DNA of 62,414 bases from Microcaldota archaeon (GTDB lineage Archaea; Micrarchaeota; Micrarchaeia; Micrarchaeales; Micrarchaeaceae): positions 1 through 62,414 of the forward strand of contig JAKAPJ010000004.1 in assembly GCA_021807115.1 (NCBI GenBank), read 5' to 3'. Position 1 is the first letter of the stretch. Every line of letters begins with the position of its first letter. This document shows, in pieces, positions 22,292 to 31,105 of the stretch. Made by a program: the position numbers and the translations under genes. The notes below the pieces were generated by a model that ran no database searches, was not told the origin of the DNA, and saw only the letters and a list, made by a program, of their open reading frames with translations.

Positions 22292-23839
22292 ATGGGAATG
22301 GATGTATTAGGGGGAGTGAACAGGATTATAGGACCCAACAGGGGAGCTATCGATTTCCCTCCGGAGTTCAAGTGGCTCAACACCAGCGAGCCGCTGTCCG
22401 CAGGTAAGCTCAGGGGGCAGGTGGTCGTACTTGACTTCTGGACATACTGCTGCATAAACTGCATGCACATGCTGCCGGTCCTTGCCAAGATAGAGGACGC
22501 ATACAAGGACAAACCCGTGGCGGTGATAGGCGTCCATTCCGCCAAGTTCCCGAACGAGCAGAGGCCTGAAAACATACAGGAAGCGGTACGCAGATACGAG
22601 ATGAGGCATCCGGTCATAGTAGACGAGGATAGGCGTCTGTGGAAGGCGTTCGGCGCCAGCGCGTGGCCGACAATAGTGGTGCTTGGGCCGGACTGGCGCG
22701 TACAGTACAAACGTGCTGGGGAGGTGCCATTCTCCGAGCTTGACGGGGCGGTGGAGTCTGTGCTCATAGACAGAAGGTACGAGGGGATGCTGGCAAAGGG
22801 ACCGCTGAAGCTCAGCGTGCCAAAGACCGCGGCGGGAGGTGTGCTGTCGTACCCGGGCAAGATGTCGCTTTCCCCGGACGAGGCCAGGTTTGCCATAAGC
22901 GATTCAAACCACAATCGCATTCTCATAGTGGAGACGGCGAGCGGCAGGGTTGTTGATGCGGTCGGGAGTGGGGCGCGGGGGCTCAGGGACGGCGGCTTCG
23001 CTGAATGCACGTTCTTCAGGCCGCAGGGGGTCCTGTGGCTGGGGAGCGGCACAGTGTATGTGGCGGACACGGAGAACCACGCACTGCGCGAGGTGGACCT
23101 GGAGGCAAGGACTGTGAAAACCATAGCCGGAGACGGCACGCAGGGGCCGTACCAGCCATTCGAGTACTCGGGCCTCGGGGCCAAGACGCGGCTCAGTTCC
23201 CCTTGGGACCTGGCGTACCATCGGCACAAGCTCCTTGTTGCAATGGCGGGCCTGCACCAGATATGGGCGTACGATATAGGCACAGGCACAATATACCCCT
23301 TTGGCGGCTCGGGCATGGAAAACATATTCGATGGCCCGCTCACGAACGCCCAGTTCGCACAGCCGAGCGGCCTGTCGATAAATGCAGACAACGACCATAT
23401 GTATGTGGCCGACAGCGAGGTGTCCGGTGTGCGCAGCATCGACCTGAAGGGGAGGTTTGTGAGCACGCTGGTGGGCAGCGGGCTTTTCAAGTTCGGCTAC
23501 AAGGACGGCACTTTCTATGAGGCCAGGATGCAGCATCCGCTCGGGGTCGCCGCGATAGGGGACAAGATTTATGTCGCAGACACCTACAACAGCGCAATAA
23601 GGGTCATTGATGTGGCGCATGACAGCGTAAGCACGGTGATAGGCAGCCCCGGCTCGAAGTCGTTCTGCAAGTTCGGCGAGGGCGGCTGCGACACCCTCGG
23701 CCTTTACGAGCCAAGTGACGTAAAGGCCAGCAGGAACGGGCGCACGCTGTACGTGGTTGACACCAACAACCATCTTGTGAGAACGTTCAGTTTTGATGAC
23801 TTTATGCTGAGGACGCTGGCCCTGAGGGAAAGGGATTAG
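22292..23839 (+). CDS. Thioredoxin-like plus NHL-propeller protein (NHLRC2-like)
   Basis: 515 residues. Residues about 20-150 are a thioredoxin/TlpA-like fold with the unusual CCINCMH active site (DFWTYCCINCMHMLPVL) and the cis-Pro region ASAWPTIVVLG. Residues 180-510 are NHL-type blades: LSPDEARFAISDSNHNRILI, VLWLGSGTVYVADTENHALR, LSINADNDHMYVADSEVSGV, IGDKIYVADTYNSAIRVIDV, GRTLYVVDTNNHLVRTF. The order matches human NHLRC2 and bacterial homologues, where the propeller covers the thioredoxin site. No signal peptide, so it is cytosolic. Function in prokaryotes is unknown; redox handling of a client bound by the propeller is the likely role. Confidence 0.85.
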   Translation: MGMDVLGGVNRIIGPNRGAIDFPPEFKWLNTSEPLSAGKLRGQVVVLDFWTYCCINCMHMLPVLAKIEDAYKDKPVAVIGVHSAKFPNEQRPENIQEAVRRYEMRHPVIVDEDRRLWKAFGASAWPTIVVLGPDWRVQYKRAGEVPFSELDGAVESVLIDRRYEGMLAKGPLKLSVPKTAAGGVLSYPGKMSLSPDEARFAISDSNHNRILIVETASGRVVDAVGSGARGLRDGGFAECTFFRPQGVLWLGSGTVYVADTENHALREVDLEARTVKTIAGDGTQGPYQPFEYSGLGAKTRLSSPWDLAYHRHKLLVAMAGLHQIWAYDIGTGTIYPFGGSGMENIFDGPLTNAQFAQPSGLSINADNDHMYVADSEVSGVRSIDLKGRFVSTLVGSGLFKFGYKDGTFYEARMQHPLGVAAIGDKIYVADTYNSAIRVIDVAHDSVSTVIGSPGSKSFCKFGEGGCDTLGLYEPSDVKASRNGRTLYVVDTNNHLVRTFSFDDFMLRTLALRERD

Positions 23840-23926
23840 CACGCCGCATAGGGGTATCCTATTATATAACCGCGTGCAGTGATGCACTAGGTTTTTAAGT
23901 TTTGACTCCGCTTATCTCTTGATTAC

Positions 23927-25405
23927 ATGGCAGATGACCAAGGCAAGGCACAGGGGGGCGCTAAATCCGGATCAATGATAAAGTACGTCGCGGCCATACT
24001 TGTTGTGGTTATAATTGCATTAGCTGCAGTGTTCTTCCTGGGCGCGCCTAAGGGAGGAGGGCAGGCAGGCACGCCAGCAGGGACAGGGGGCGGTTCGACT
24101 ATACAGCAGGCCGCGCCAGGGGCCCCGGTCCTTTCTATACCCAACCTTACACTGGCGTACAACACCACGGAAAGCATACATGCCAGCGCGGCGAACAAAA
24201 ATGACAGTGTGGTGCTATATGTGAACGGGTCCAGCGTGTCTGGCCCGGGTAAGTCGCTGAGGTATGCATTTTCAGGCATGGCGCTTGGGAAGTTCAACAT
24301 TACGGCGAAAGATAGGACAACAAACATTACGGCGACGGAATTTATAGATGTTGTCCCGGGCAAGCCTGTGCTCAGCATTAGCAGCATGGCGATAAAGTAC
24401 GGGACAAACGAATCGATTTATGCGGTAGGGGATCCGAGTACCGAGTATGTGGAAATCCTCGTGGACGGGCAGACCGTTACTCAGGCCAGGAACGGCACGC
24501 TGGATTTCATGTTCAACCAGAACCAGACTATGGCGGTAGGTAAGTACAACATAACCGTGGAGGATGTGAACGCGAGCCTGCAGAGCAGCCAGACAGTTGC
24601 CATAGAGGAACTGCCGAACGTAACATACACCAAAATAACGAACCTTACCTCCGATGTGGAGGGGTACAACATAATGGTCGCGCCAGGGGCCGTGGTATAT
24701 GCAAACGGCTACAGCATTTTGGCGCAGAACAACTTCACGGACCAGGGCACAATAATAACAGGTAACAGCACGGGCTATAACTATCCGCAATCCTACGGGG
24801 GGTCTGGCGGCGGCGGAGGGGTCGGGGGAAATAACTACGGGAGCTACAGTGGACACAATGGGGGCAACACCACGGTGAGTGGGGGCACCGGGGGGCTTTT
24901 CTCCAATAACGTTACCAGCCCGGGCAACTCGGGCAGCTCGGCAAAGGGCACCATGCCATCGCAGCAGCTTTCAAACCTTATCGCCACGTGGCATTCCAGG
25001 GGCATGCAGAATTACCTTGCAGGGGGAGGGGGAGCCAATGGAGGGAATGGCGCCGGAGGGGGGCAGGGGGCATACGGACTTTACATACAGGCCCAAAATA
25101 TCACGATATCTGGCATAATTTACGCAAACGGCCAAAACGGCCAAGTGGGTGGTGCTAACGGGCAATACTGCTTCAGCGGCAACGGAGGTGGCGGGGGAGG
25201 GGGAGGGGGCGGCACCATACTGCTAGCCTATGCTGACGGCCTTTCCACGGCAGGTTCAATCCTGAACGTCAGCGGGGGGAATGGCGGAAGTTCGCAGAAT
25301 GCAAAGGGGCTCTGCGGCGGGGCAGACTATACGAGCAACGGGGGAGGGGGCGGCACGGGGCAGGTAGTTAGTTACAAGTACGGCTTCATGCCGGTAACGC
25401 CCTGA
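23927..25405 (+). CDS. Membrane-anchored, glycine-rich surface protein
   Basis: 492 residues. One helix (about 17-39, MIKYVAAILVVVIIALAAVF) anchors the protein N-terminally, with a Gly/Ala/Thr linker after it. Two similar Ig-like modules of about 80-90 residues follow (APVLSIPNLTLAYNTTESIH and KPVLSISSMAIKYGTNESIY), sharing VLSI, YxTxESIxA and GKxNIT. The rest is Gly/Asn/Ser-rich: runs such as GGSGGGGGVGGNNYG and GGGGGGGGG separated by short hydrophobic strands, as in Gly-rich beta-helical proteins. About twenty N-x-S/T sequons suggest glycosylation outside the cell. Probably a surface coat or adhesion protein; no enzyme motif. GTTTTTAAG at 23891-23899 is a possible TATA box. Confidence 0.7.
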   Translation: MADDQGKAQGGAKSGSMIKYVAAILVVVIIALAAVFFLGAPKGGGQAGTPAGTGGGSTIQQAAPGAPVLSIPNLTLAYNTTESIHASAANKNDSVVLYVNGSSVSGPGKSLRYAFSGMALGKFNITAKDRTTNITATEFIDVVPGKPVLSISSMAIKYGTNESIYAVGDPSTEYVEILVDGQTVTQARNGTLDFMFNQNQTMAVGKYNITVEDVNASLQSSQTVAIEELPNVTYTKITNLTSDVEGYNIMVAPGAVVYANGYSILAQNNFTDQGTIITGNSTGYNYPQSYGGSGGGGGVGGNNYGSYSGHNGGNTTVSGGTGGLFSNNVTSPGNSGSSAKGTMPSQQLSNLIATWHSRGMQNYLAGGGGANGGNGAGGGQGAYGLYIQAQNITISGIIYANGQNGQVGGANGQYCFSGNGGGGGGGGGGTILLAYADGLSTAGSILNVSGGNGGSSQNAKGLCGGADYTSNGGGGGTGQVVSYKYGFMPVTP

Positions 25406-25519
25406 CTGGCATGGCTGTGCGCGTATAGCCCCTCATCGCAGTGATACTAACTGCAAGTGTGGGCGCACATTGTGCGACATACTTGGCGGCGGAGGAAAAA
25501 GATAAACCGCCAGAATCAG

Positions 25520-25545
25520 AATGAATATATTGTTTTGTATTCATT
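25520..25545. promoter_or_regulatory. Inverted repeat over the dehydrogenase operon promoter
   Basis: AATGAATA (25520-25527) and TATTCATT (25538-25545) are exact inverted complements 10 bases apart. They surround AATATATTG and abut TTTATA (25545-25550), the two TATA candidates for the operon starting at 25564. Position and symmetry suggest an operator for a dimeric repressor. Confidence 0.45.
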
Positions 25546-25563
25546 TTATAGTGGGGTGGGGAC

Positions 25564-26652
25564 TTGATAAAGAACGTATTTGAGGGGACGGTCGCCTATA
25601 GCCAGGTAATGGACGAGAACGGCAAGATAGACGAGCAACTATTCCCCAAGGACGTGGACGACTCCATGATCCTGGAGATGTACAAGAAGATGGCGTTTGC
25701 CAGGGCGCTGGATGCCAAGATACTGAGCCTGCAGAGGCAGGGGCGTGCGGTCACATATGCGCCGATGGTCGGGCAGGAGGCCACTCAGGTCGGAGCCGCG
25801 ATGGCAATGGGACCTAAAGATTTCCTTGTGCCTAACTTCAGGCAGCACGGCGTGTTCCTCGCCATGGGCTTCCCGCTTGAGGACATAATACTCGGATGGA
25901 GGGGCTACGAGGAGAGCCAGAAAATACCCAAGGACATTAGGACGCTGCCGATTGCCGTGCCGGTAAGCACCCAGATGCCGCATGGCGCCGGGGTCGCCTA
26001 CGCCCAGAAGTACCTGAAGACGGGGGGCGCTGTGCTCGCATGGGTTGGCGACGGCGGGACTTCGGAGGGGGACTTCTACGAGGCGATAAACTTCGCCGGG
26101 GCGAAGAAGGTGCCGATGGTTACGATAATAGAGAACAACGGATGGGCCATATCCGTGCCTAGGGGGGAGCAGACAGGGGCCCAGACGCTTGCGCAGAAGG
26201 CTTTCGCCGCGGGCATAAGCGGCATGCAGGTGGACGGCAATGATGTGATCGGGGTCTACAAGGCGGTTAAGGAGGCGCTGGAGGCCGCGAGGTCCAACAA
26301 CGTGCCGTGCGTCATAGAGTGCCTTACATACAGGATGAGCATGCACACCACGGCGGACGACCCGGGCAAGTACAGGCTGGAGTCTGACGTCGCGCCGTGG
26401 CTGCCGAGGGACCCGATACTTAGGGTGAGGAAGTACCTCGAATCCAAGGGGCTGTGGGACGGCGCCAAGGAGGCCGCGCTGGGCGAGGAGCAGCTAAAGC
26501 GCATAAACGCCGCGGTGGAGGTCGCGGAGCAGTTCAAGCCGGATCCCAAGGGGATGTTCGACAACGTATACAGCTTCATGCCGGAGATACTGCAGGAGGA
26601 GCTGGATGCGGCGCTGGCCGCCAACTGGTGGCAGCAGGCGAAGGAGGAATAG
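25564..26652 (+). CDS. 2-oxoacid dehydrogenase E1 alpha subunit
   Basis: 362 residues, the thiamine-diphosphate-binding half of E1 in a pyruvate or branched-chain 2-oxoacid dehydrogenase. The TPP motif is intact (GDGGTSEGDF ... VPMVTIIENNGWA, i.e. GDG-x(n)-NN). Other family blocks: FARALDAKILSLQRQG, GQEATQVGAAMAMG, the substrate-loop HGAGVAYAQ, and SMHTTADDPGKYR. The start is a TTG, preceded by GGTGGGG; no ATG is available. First gene of a cluster E1alpha-E1beta-E2-E3-hydrolase. Thermoplasma homologues of this group act on branched-chain 2-oxoacids and less on pyruvate, so the substrate is open. Product is acyl-CoA plus NADH, via lipoyl-E2. Confidence 0.92.
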   Translation: MIKNVFEGTVAYSQVMDENGKIDEQLFPKDVDDSMILEMYKKMAFARALDAKILSLQRQGRAVTYAPMVGQEATQVGAAMAMGPKDFLVPNFRQHGVFLAMGFPLEDIILGWRGYEESQKIPKDIRTLPIAVPVSTQMPHGAGVAYAQKYLKTGGAVLAWVGDGGTSEGDFYEAINFAGAKKVPMVTIIENNGWAISVPRGEQTGAQTLAQKAFAAGISGMQVDGNDVIGVYKAVKEALEAARSNNVPCVIECLTYRMSMHTTADDPGKYRLESDVAPWLPRDPILRVRKYLESKGLWDGAKEAALGEEQLKRINAAVEVAEQFKPDPKGMFDNVYSFMPEILQEELDAALAANWWQQAKEE

Positions 26653-26660
26653 GTGGTTGC

Positions 26661-27626
26661 ATGATGATGAACATGGTGACGGCGCTCAACAACGCCATGG
26701 ACCAGATTCTCCAAAGCAACGAGAAGGCGGTGGTGCTTGGAGAGGACGTGGGGAAGGACGGCGGCGTCTTCAGGGTCACTGACGGGCTCGTCAAGAAGTA
26801 CGGCCCTGACAGGGTTATAGACACGCCGCTTGCCGAGTCGAGCATAATAGGGGTTGCCGTGGGCATGTCGGCCGCCGGCATGCTGCCGATACCGGAGATA
26901 CAGTTCGCCGGGTTCATGCTGCTGAGCTTCAGCCAGCTGGTCAACCATGCCGCAAGGTTCCGCAGCAGAACGAGATCCTCGATACCGGTCCCGATGATTG
27001 TGAGGACTCCTGTCAGCGGCGGGGTCAGGACGCTGGAGCACCATTCCGACAGCCCTGAGGTATACTACTCGCACATAGGCGGGCTGGTCGTGGTGGAGCC
27101 GTCGACGCCGTACGATGCGAAGGGGCTGATGATAAAGGCGTCGCGGATGCAGGATCCGGTGGTGTTCCTGGAGCCAACCAAGCTCTACAGGCTATTCAAG
27201 CAGGAGGTCCCGGAGGACATGTACGAGGTGCCGATAGGCAAGGCCAGCACGGTCAGGGAGGGCAACGACCTGAGCATAATAACGCACGGCACGATGGTGC
27301 CCGTGGTCAAGAACGCGGTGGAGAAGAAGGGCGTGGACGCGGAGATAATAGACCTTCGGACAATAAACCCGCTTGACGAGAAGGCGATCCTGGACACCGC
27401 AAGGAAGACGGGGCGCGTGATAGTGGTGCACGAGGCATCGCTTACATTCGGCCCGGGCGCGGAGATCGCCGCGCGCATAGCCGAGAAGGCCATGTTCGAC
27501 CTCAAGGCCCCGATACTCAGGGTCGCATCTGCAAGCCTGCCGTACCCGTTCCCTGGCTACGAGAACTACTACATACCTAACGAGCTCAAGGTTGCGCAGG
27601 CCATAGACAAGATAATGTCGGTGTGA
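26661..27626 (+). CDS. 2-oxoacid dehydrogenase E1 beta subunit
   Basis: 321 residues, the transketolase-like partner of E1alpha; alpha2beta2 E1 holds TPP at the interface. Conserved blocks are VVLGEDVGKDGGVFRVTDGL, DRVIDTPLAESSIIGVAVGM, PIPEIQFAGFM, VRTPVSGGVRTLEHHSDSPE (with the catalytic-site His pair) and the C-terminal FPGYENYYIPNELK. The start at 26661 (three ATGs in a row) is nine bases past the E1alpha stop and follows AGGTGGTTGC. Length equals that of the family. It must act with the E1alpha upstream and E2 downstream. Confidence 0.93.
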   Translation: MMMNMVTALNNAMDQILQSNEKAVVLGEDVGKDGGVFRVTDGLVKKYGPDRVIDTPLAESSIIGVAVGMSAAGMLPIPEIQFAGFMLLSFSQLVNHAARFRSRTRSSIPVPMIVRTPVSGGVRTLEHHSDSPEVYYSHIGGLVVVEPSTPYDAKGLMIKASRMQDPVVFLEPTKLYRLFKQEVPEDMYEVPIGKASTVREGNDLSIITHGTMVPVVKNAVEKKGVDAEIIDLRTINPLDEKAILDTARKTGRVIVVHEASLTFGPGAEIAARIAEKAMFDLKAPILRVASASLPYPFPGYENYYIPNELKVAQAIDKIMSV

Positions 27627-27629
27627 TTG

Positions 27630-28910
27630 ATGAAGCTGATACGGTTCGTTGACGTAGGGGAGGGGATAACCGAGGGCCACATACAGAAGTGGCTGGTGAA
27701 GGACGGCGACGCGGTGAAGGAGGACCAGGCCGTGGTGCAGGTCGAGACCGACAAGGCGGTCGTCAACGCCCCGGCGCCAATTTCAGGAACCATAAAGATA
27801 AACAAGAAGGAGGGCACTACCGTCTATGTAGGGGAGACGGTGGCATGGATAGGGACCCCAGAGGAACTTGCAGGCATAGGGTCACAGCCGCAGGCCGAGG
27901 CAAAGCCGGCGGAGGCCCAGGCGCAGAAACCTCAGGCGGCGCCGGCCGTGCAGCAGGCCCAGGCGCCTGCGCCGCAGGGACAGAGACCCCGCGAGCCGAT
28001 GGCCACGCCGGCCGTAAGGAAGATGGCGCGCGACATGAACATAGACCTTGCTGCGGTCGTGGGTACCGGGCCGGGAGGGAGGATACTTGAAAGCGACCTG
28101 AAGGGCGCAAGGACGCAGCAGGCAGGGGCGGCGGCAACTGGCACATCAAAGCCTGCGGCCGCATCGATGCCGGTGAACAGGTTCGCGGAACTTGAGGAGA
28201 GGCACAGGGGGCAGGTGGAGCGCGAGCCTATGTCCCAACTGAGGAAGGTTATAGCGAAGAACATGGAGGAGTCGTGGAAGATACCGCGCGCGGTGCACAT
28301 GGACATGATAAACGCCGGGCCGCTCTACAACATAGTCTCCATGCAGAAGGAGAACGTGCTCAAGAGCTTCGGGATAAAGCTCACGTTCCTGCCGTTCATA
28401 ATAAAGGCGGTGGTGGAGGCGCTCAAGGAGAACCAGCACTTCAACGCAAGCTTCGACCGGGACTCGAACGAGATAGTGGTAAAGAAGTTCTACAACATAG
28501 GGCTGGCGGCGGAGGCGAAGGACGGGCTGAAGGTTGTGGTGGTGAAGGACGCGGACAAGAAGAGTATAGTAGACATAGCCAGGGATGTGGCATCGCTGCA
28601 CAAGAAGATACTTGACAACACCATTACCATAGACGAGATGAGGGACGCAACGTTCACCATAACCAACGTAGGCAGCCTGGGGGGAGGGTACCTCTCGGTG
28701 CCCATGATAAACCCGCCCGAGGTCGCGATACTGGCCATACACTCCATCAAGGATGCGCCGATGGTGGCGGACGGGAAGGTGGTGGTGGGCAAGCAGCTGC
28801 CGTTTTCCATATCGTTCGACCACAGGGTGCTTGACGGCGCGGATGCGGTGAAGTTCGGGCTGGCAGTAATAAGGTGCCTGCAGGATCCAGATTTCCTCGA
28901 AAGGTTTTGA
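27630..28910 (+). CDS. Dihydrolipoamide acyltransferase E2
   Basis: 426 residues in the classic order: one lipoyl domain (residues 1-78, with the lipoylated Lys in VQVETDKAVV), an Ala/Pro/Gln-rich flexible linker (QPQAEAKPAEAQAQKPQ), a peripheral-subunit-binding domain (MATPAVRKMARDMNIDL through GPGGRILESDL), a second linker, and the catalytic domain with the active-site DHRVLDGAD near the end. E2 builds the multimeric core and passes the acyl group to CoA. The Lys would be charged by the LplA/LplB pair encoded at 33.8-34.8 kb. ATG at 27630 overlaps the E1beta stop region (GGTGTGATTG serves as ribosome site); translational coupling is likely. Confidence 0.94.
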   Translation: MKLIRFVDVGEGITEGHIQKWLVKDGDAVKEDQAVVQVETDKAVVNAPAPISGTIKINKKEGTTVYVGETVAWIGTPEELAGIGSQPQAEAKPAEAQAQKPQAAPAVQQAQAPAPQGQRPREPMATPAVRKMARDMNIDLAAVVGTGPGGRILESDLKGARTQQAGAAATGTSKPAAASMPVNRFAELEERHRGQVEREPMSQLRKVIAKNMEESWKIPRAVHMDMINAGPLYNIVSMQKENVLKSFGIKLTFLPFIIKAVVEALKENQHFNASFDRDSNEIVVKKFYNIGLAAEAKDGLKVVVVKDADKKSIVDIARDVASLHKKILDNTITIDEMRDATFTITNVGSLGGGYLSVPMINPPEVAILAIHSIKDAPMVADGKVVVGKQLPFSISFDHRVLDGADAVKFGLAVIRCLQDPDFLERF

Positions 28911-28923
28911 TTCCGGTGTGTAA

Positions 28924-30303
28924 ATGGTCATGGGTTCATTGCCCGAACAGGTAGACCTCGCGGTCATAGGGGGCGGCGTGGGCGGATATGTGGCCGCGAT
29001 AAGGGCGGCGCAGCTCGGGCTGTCTGTGGCGCTGGTGGAGAAAGACAAGCTGGGGGGGCACTGCCTCAACTACGCATGCATACCGTCAAAGACGCTCATA
29101 CACATAGCTGACCTGTTCCACGAGATACGGCATGCGGAGAAGTTCGGCATAAGCGTGAGCGGCGCGGCGCTGGATCCGAAGAAGATGCTGGAATGGCGCA
29201 TGGGCGTGTCCAAGAAGCTCGAGAACGGCGTGGCGTTCCTGTGCAGCTCCAACCAGATAGACGTTTTCAACGGCGCGGCGACGTTCCTGGACTCCGGGAG
29301 GCTGCAGACCACCCGCGGCGTAACGCTGGAGTTCAAGCATGCGCTGATAGCCACCGGGTCTGAGCCCGCGGTCGTGAAGGGCTTCGAATTCGGCGGCAAC
29401 GTAATAGACTACAAGCAGGCGCTGATGCTTGACTACATCCCGAAATCCATGGTGGTAATAGGCGCCGGCTATGTGGCGGTGGAGATAGGCACGCTCTACG
29501 CGAAGCTGGGCAGCAAGGTGACGGTGCTTGCGCGCTCAGACGTGCTTTCGCACTTTGACAAGGATGCTGTGGCGCTGGTAAAGGCCAGGATGGCAGAGCT
29601 CGGGGTCACCGTTATAACTGGGGTAACCCCAGCTTCAAGGACACAGACGTCGATAACGCTCAGCGACGGCCGGACAATGGACGCGGATGTCATAGTTGTG
29701 GCGGTGGGGCTGGTGCCGTACACCGACGGGCTTGAGCTGCACAACACGAAGGTGGAGATGGACGAGAAGGGCTTCATAAAGGTGGACAGGCAGATGCGCA
29801 CCACGGACCAGAAGATACTTGCGGTGGGCGACGTTGTGGGCGAGCCCATGCTGGCGCACAAGGCGATGAGGCAGGGGGTCATAGCGGCGGAGGTGGCCGC
29901 GGGACAGAACTCAGCATACGAGAACAGGATAGTGCCCGCCGTGATATTCTCCGATCCGGAGATAGCGATAGCCGGAAGCATTGAGCCGGCGGATGGGATA
30001 AGCGTGACGAAGTTCCCGCTCAGCGCGCTGGGCAGGGCGGTGGCCCTCGACTCGCGGAAGGGTTTTGTCAAGATGGCATACGACCAGGACAAGTTCGTCC
30101 AGGGCGTTGAGATTGTGTCGCCCGAGGCGAACTCCATGATAGCGGAGGCCGCACTTGCCATAGAGATGGGGGCGACGCTCGAGGACATAGCCGACACGAT
30201 ACACCCGCACCCCACCTACAGCGAGGCGGTGCAGGAGGCCGCCGAGGGGGCACTGGGCAGGGGCATACACTTCTTCTACGGCAAGCAGCCCAAGCAGGCG
30301 TAG
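28924..30303 (+). CDS. lpdA: Dihydrolipoamide dehydrogenase E3
   Basis: 459 residues. FAD site AVIGGGVGGYVAAIRAAQLG at the N terminus, redox disulfide in GGHCLNYACIPSKTL (C-x4-C, with His and Tyr-Ala replacing the usual GGTCLNVGC residues), NAD site VVIGAGYVAVEIGTLYAKLG, FAD loop TTDQKILAVGDVVGEPML and the C-terminal catalytic His-Glu pair in HPHPTYSEA. It reoxidises dihydrolipoyl-E2 with NAD+. It starts 13 bases after the E2 stop with GGTGTGTAA ahead of the ATG at 28924. All four complex components are therefore consecutive. Confidence 0.94.
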   Translation: MVMGSLPEQVDLAVIGGGVGGYVAAIRAAQLGLSVALVEKDKLGGHCLNYACIPSKTLIHIADLFHEIRHAEKFGISVSGAALDPKKMLEWRMGVSKKLENGVAFLCSSNQIDVFNGAATFLDSGRLQTTRGVTLEFKHALIATGSEPAVVKGFEFGGNVIDYKQALMLDYIPKSMVVIGAGYVAVEIGTLYAKLGSKVTVLARSDVLSHFDKDAVALVKARMAELGVTVITGVTPASRTQTSITLSDGRTMDADVIVVAVGLVPYTDGLELHNTKVEMDEKGFIKVDRQMRTTDQKILAVGDVVGEPMLAHKAMRQGVIAAEVAAGQNSAYENRIVPAVIFSDPEIAIAGSIEPADGISVTKFPLSALGRAVALDSRKGFVKMAYDQDKFVQGVEIVSPEANSMIAEAALAIEMGATLEDIADTIHPHPTYSEAVQEAAEGALGRGIHFFYGKQPKQA

Positions 30304-30316
30304 AGCGGGTGCGGGG

Positions 30317-31063
30317 ATGGATTACAAACTAGACTTCGAGGACCTGATGGTGCAGACCGGCCTGGGCGCACTGCACTGCAGGCATCATGCAGGCAAGGGC
30401 GGCAGGATAGTGTTCCTCCACGGGATAGGCTCCTCGACCCTCGACTGGGATAGGTTACTTAAGCACCTGCCGGCGGACCTGGACGTATACCTTGTGGACC
30501 TGCTCGGCCACGGGAAGTCGGACAAGCCCCGCATCGACTACACAATAGGCGCGCAGGTGGGCACCATAGAGGAGCTCGTGATGGGGCTAGGGCTGGGGGA
30601 CTTCTACCTGTTCGGGCACTCGTACGGGGGATGGATAGCCGCGGCTTATGCATCCAGGCACGGCGTGGGCGGCCTGGTGCTCGAGGATCCCGGCGGCGTG
30701 GCCGAGGCGTTCTACGAGATGGAGGCCAGCGGCAAGGCGGCGGAGTTCAAGGAGCGGCTGTTCAAGGCGACAATGAGGTTCAACGAGAACAGGGACTACG
30801 TGATGAGGAGCATACTGGACCTGAGCTTCACCGAATACAAGCTGGACCAGCAGCTCCTTTCCGGCATACGCTCGCGGACCCTGCTGATATGGGGCTCTGC
30901 GGACCCGATGTTCGAGACCAAGTACTCCGGCCTTGTGAAGGCGCGCATACACGGCAGCGTGCTGAAGATAATAGACGGGGCTGCTCACGTGCCGCACTAC
31001 ACGCACTCTGCCGTGGTGGCATCGGAACTGCTGGAGTTCATGGGCGTACAAAAGAGTATTTAA
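30317..31063 (+). CDS. Alpha/beta hydrolase
   Basis: 248 residues with the alpha/beta-hydrolase triad: Ser in FGHSYGGWIAA, Asp in IWGSADPMFE, His in AAHVPHYTH; the oxyanion-hole strand is VFLHGIGSSTLDWD. It resembles lipase/esterase-like hydrolases, and the hydrolase part of acetoin-dehydrogenase E2 (AcoC) in bacteria. It starts 13 bases after lpdA, so it belongs to the operon. Possible jobs are removal of stray acyl groups from CoA or lipoyl, or splitting a substrate analogue such as acetoin; neither is shown by sequence. A TATA-like element inside its last codons (31056-31064) serves the next gene. Confidence 0.85.
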   Translation: MDYKLDFEDLMVQTGLGALHCRHHAGKGGRIVFLHGIGSSTLDWDRLLKHLPADLDVYLVDLLGHGKSDKPRIDYTIGAQVGTIEELVMGLGLGDFYLFGHSYGGWIAAAYASRHGVGGLVLEDPGGVAEAFYEMEASGKAAEFKERLFKATMRFNENRDYVMRSILDLSFTEYKLDQQLLSGIRSRTLLIWGSADPMFETKYSGLVKARIHGSVLKIIDGAAHVPHYTHSAVVASELLEFMGVQKSI

Positions 31064-31105
31064 ACCTGACATCCGAAGATACTTGGAGATATTCCGGGGA
31101 TATTC

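Noticed and set aside
22904-23887. Minus-strand frame over the NHL repeats
   Set aside because: Antisense shadow of a clear beta-propeller gene.
28146-29069. Minus-strand frame across the E2-E3 junction
   Set aside because: Antisense to two certain genes; composition is antisense-like.
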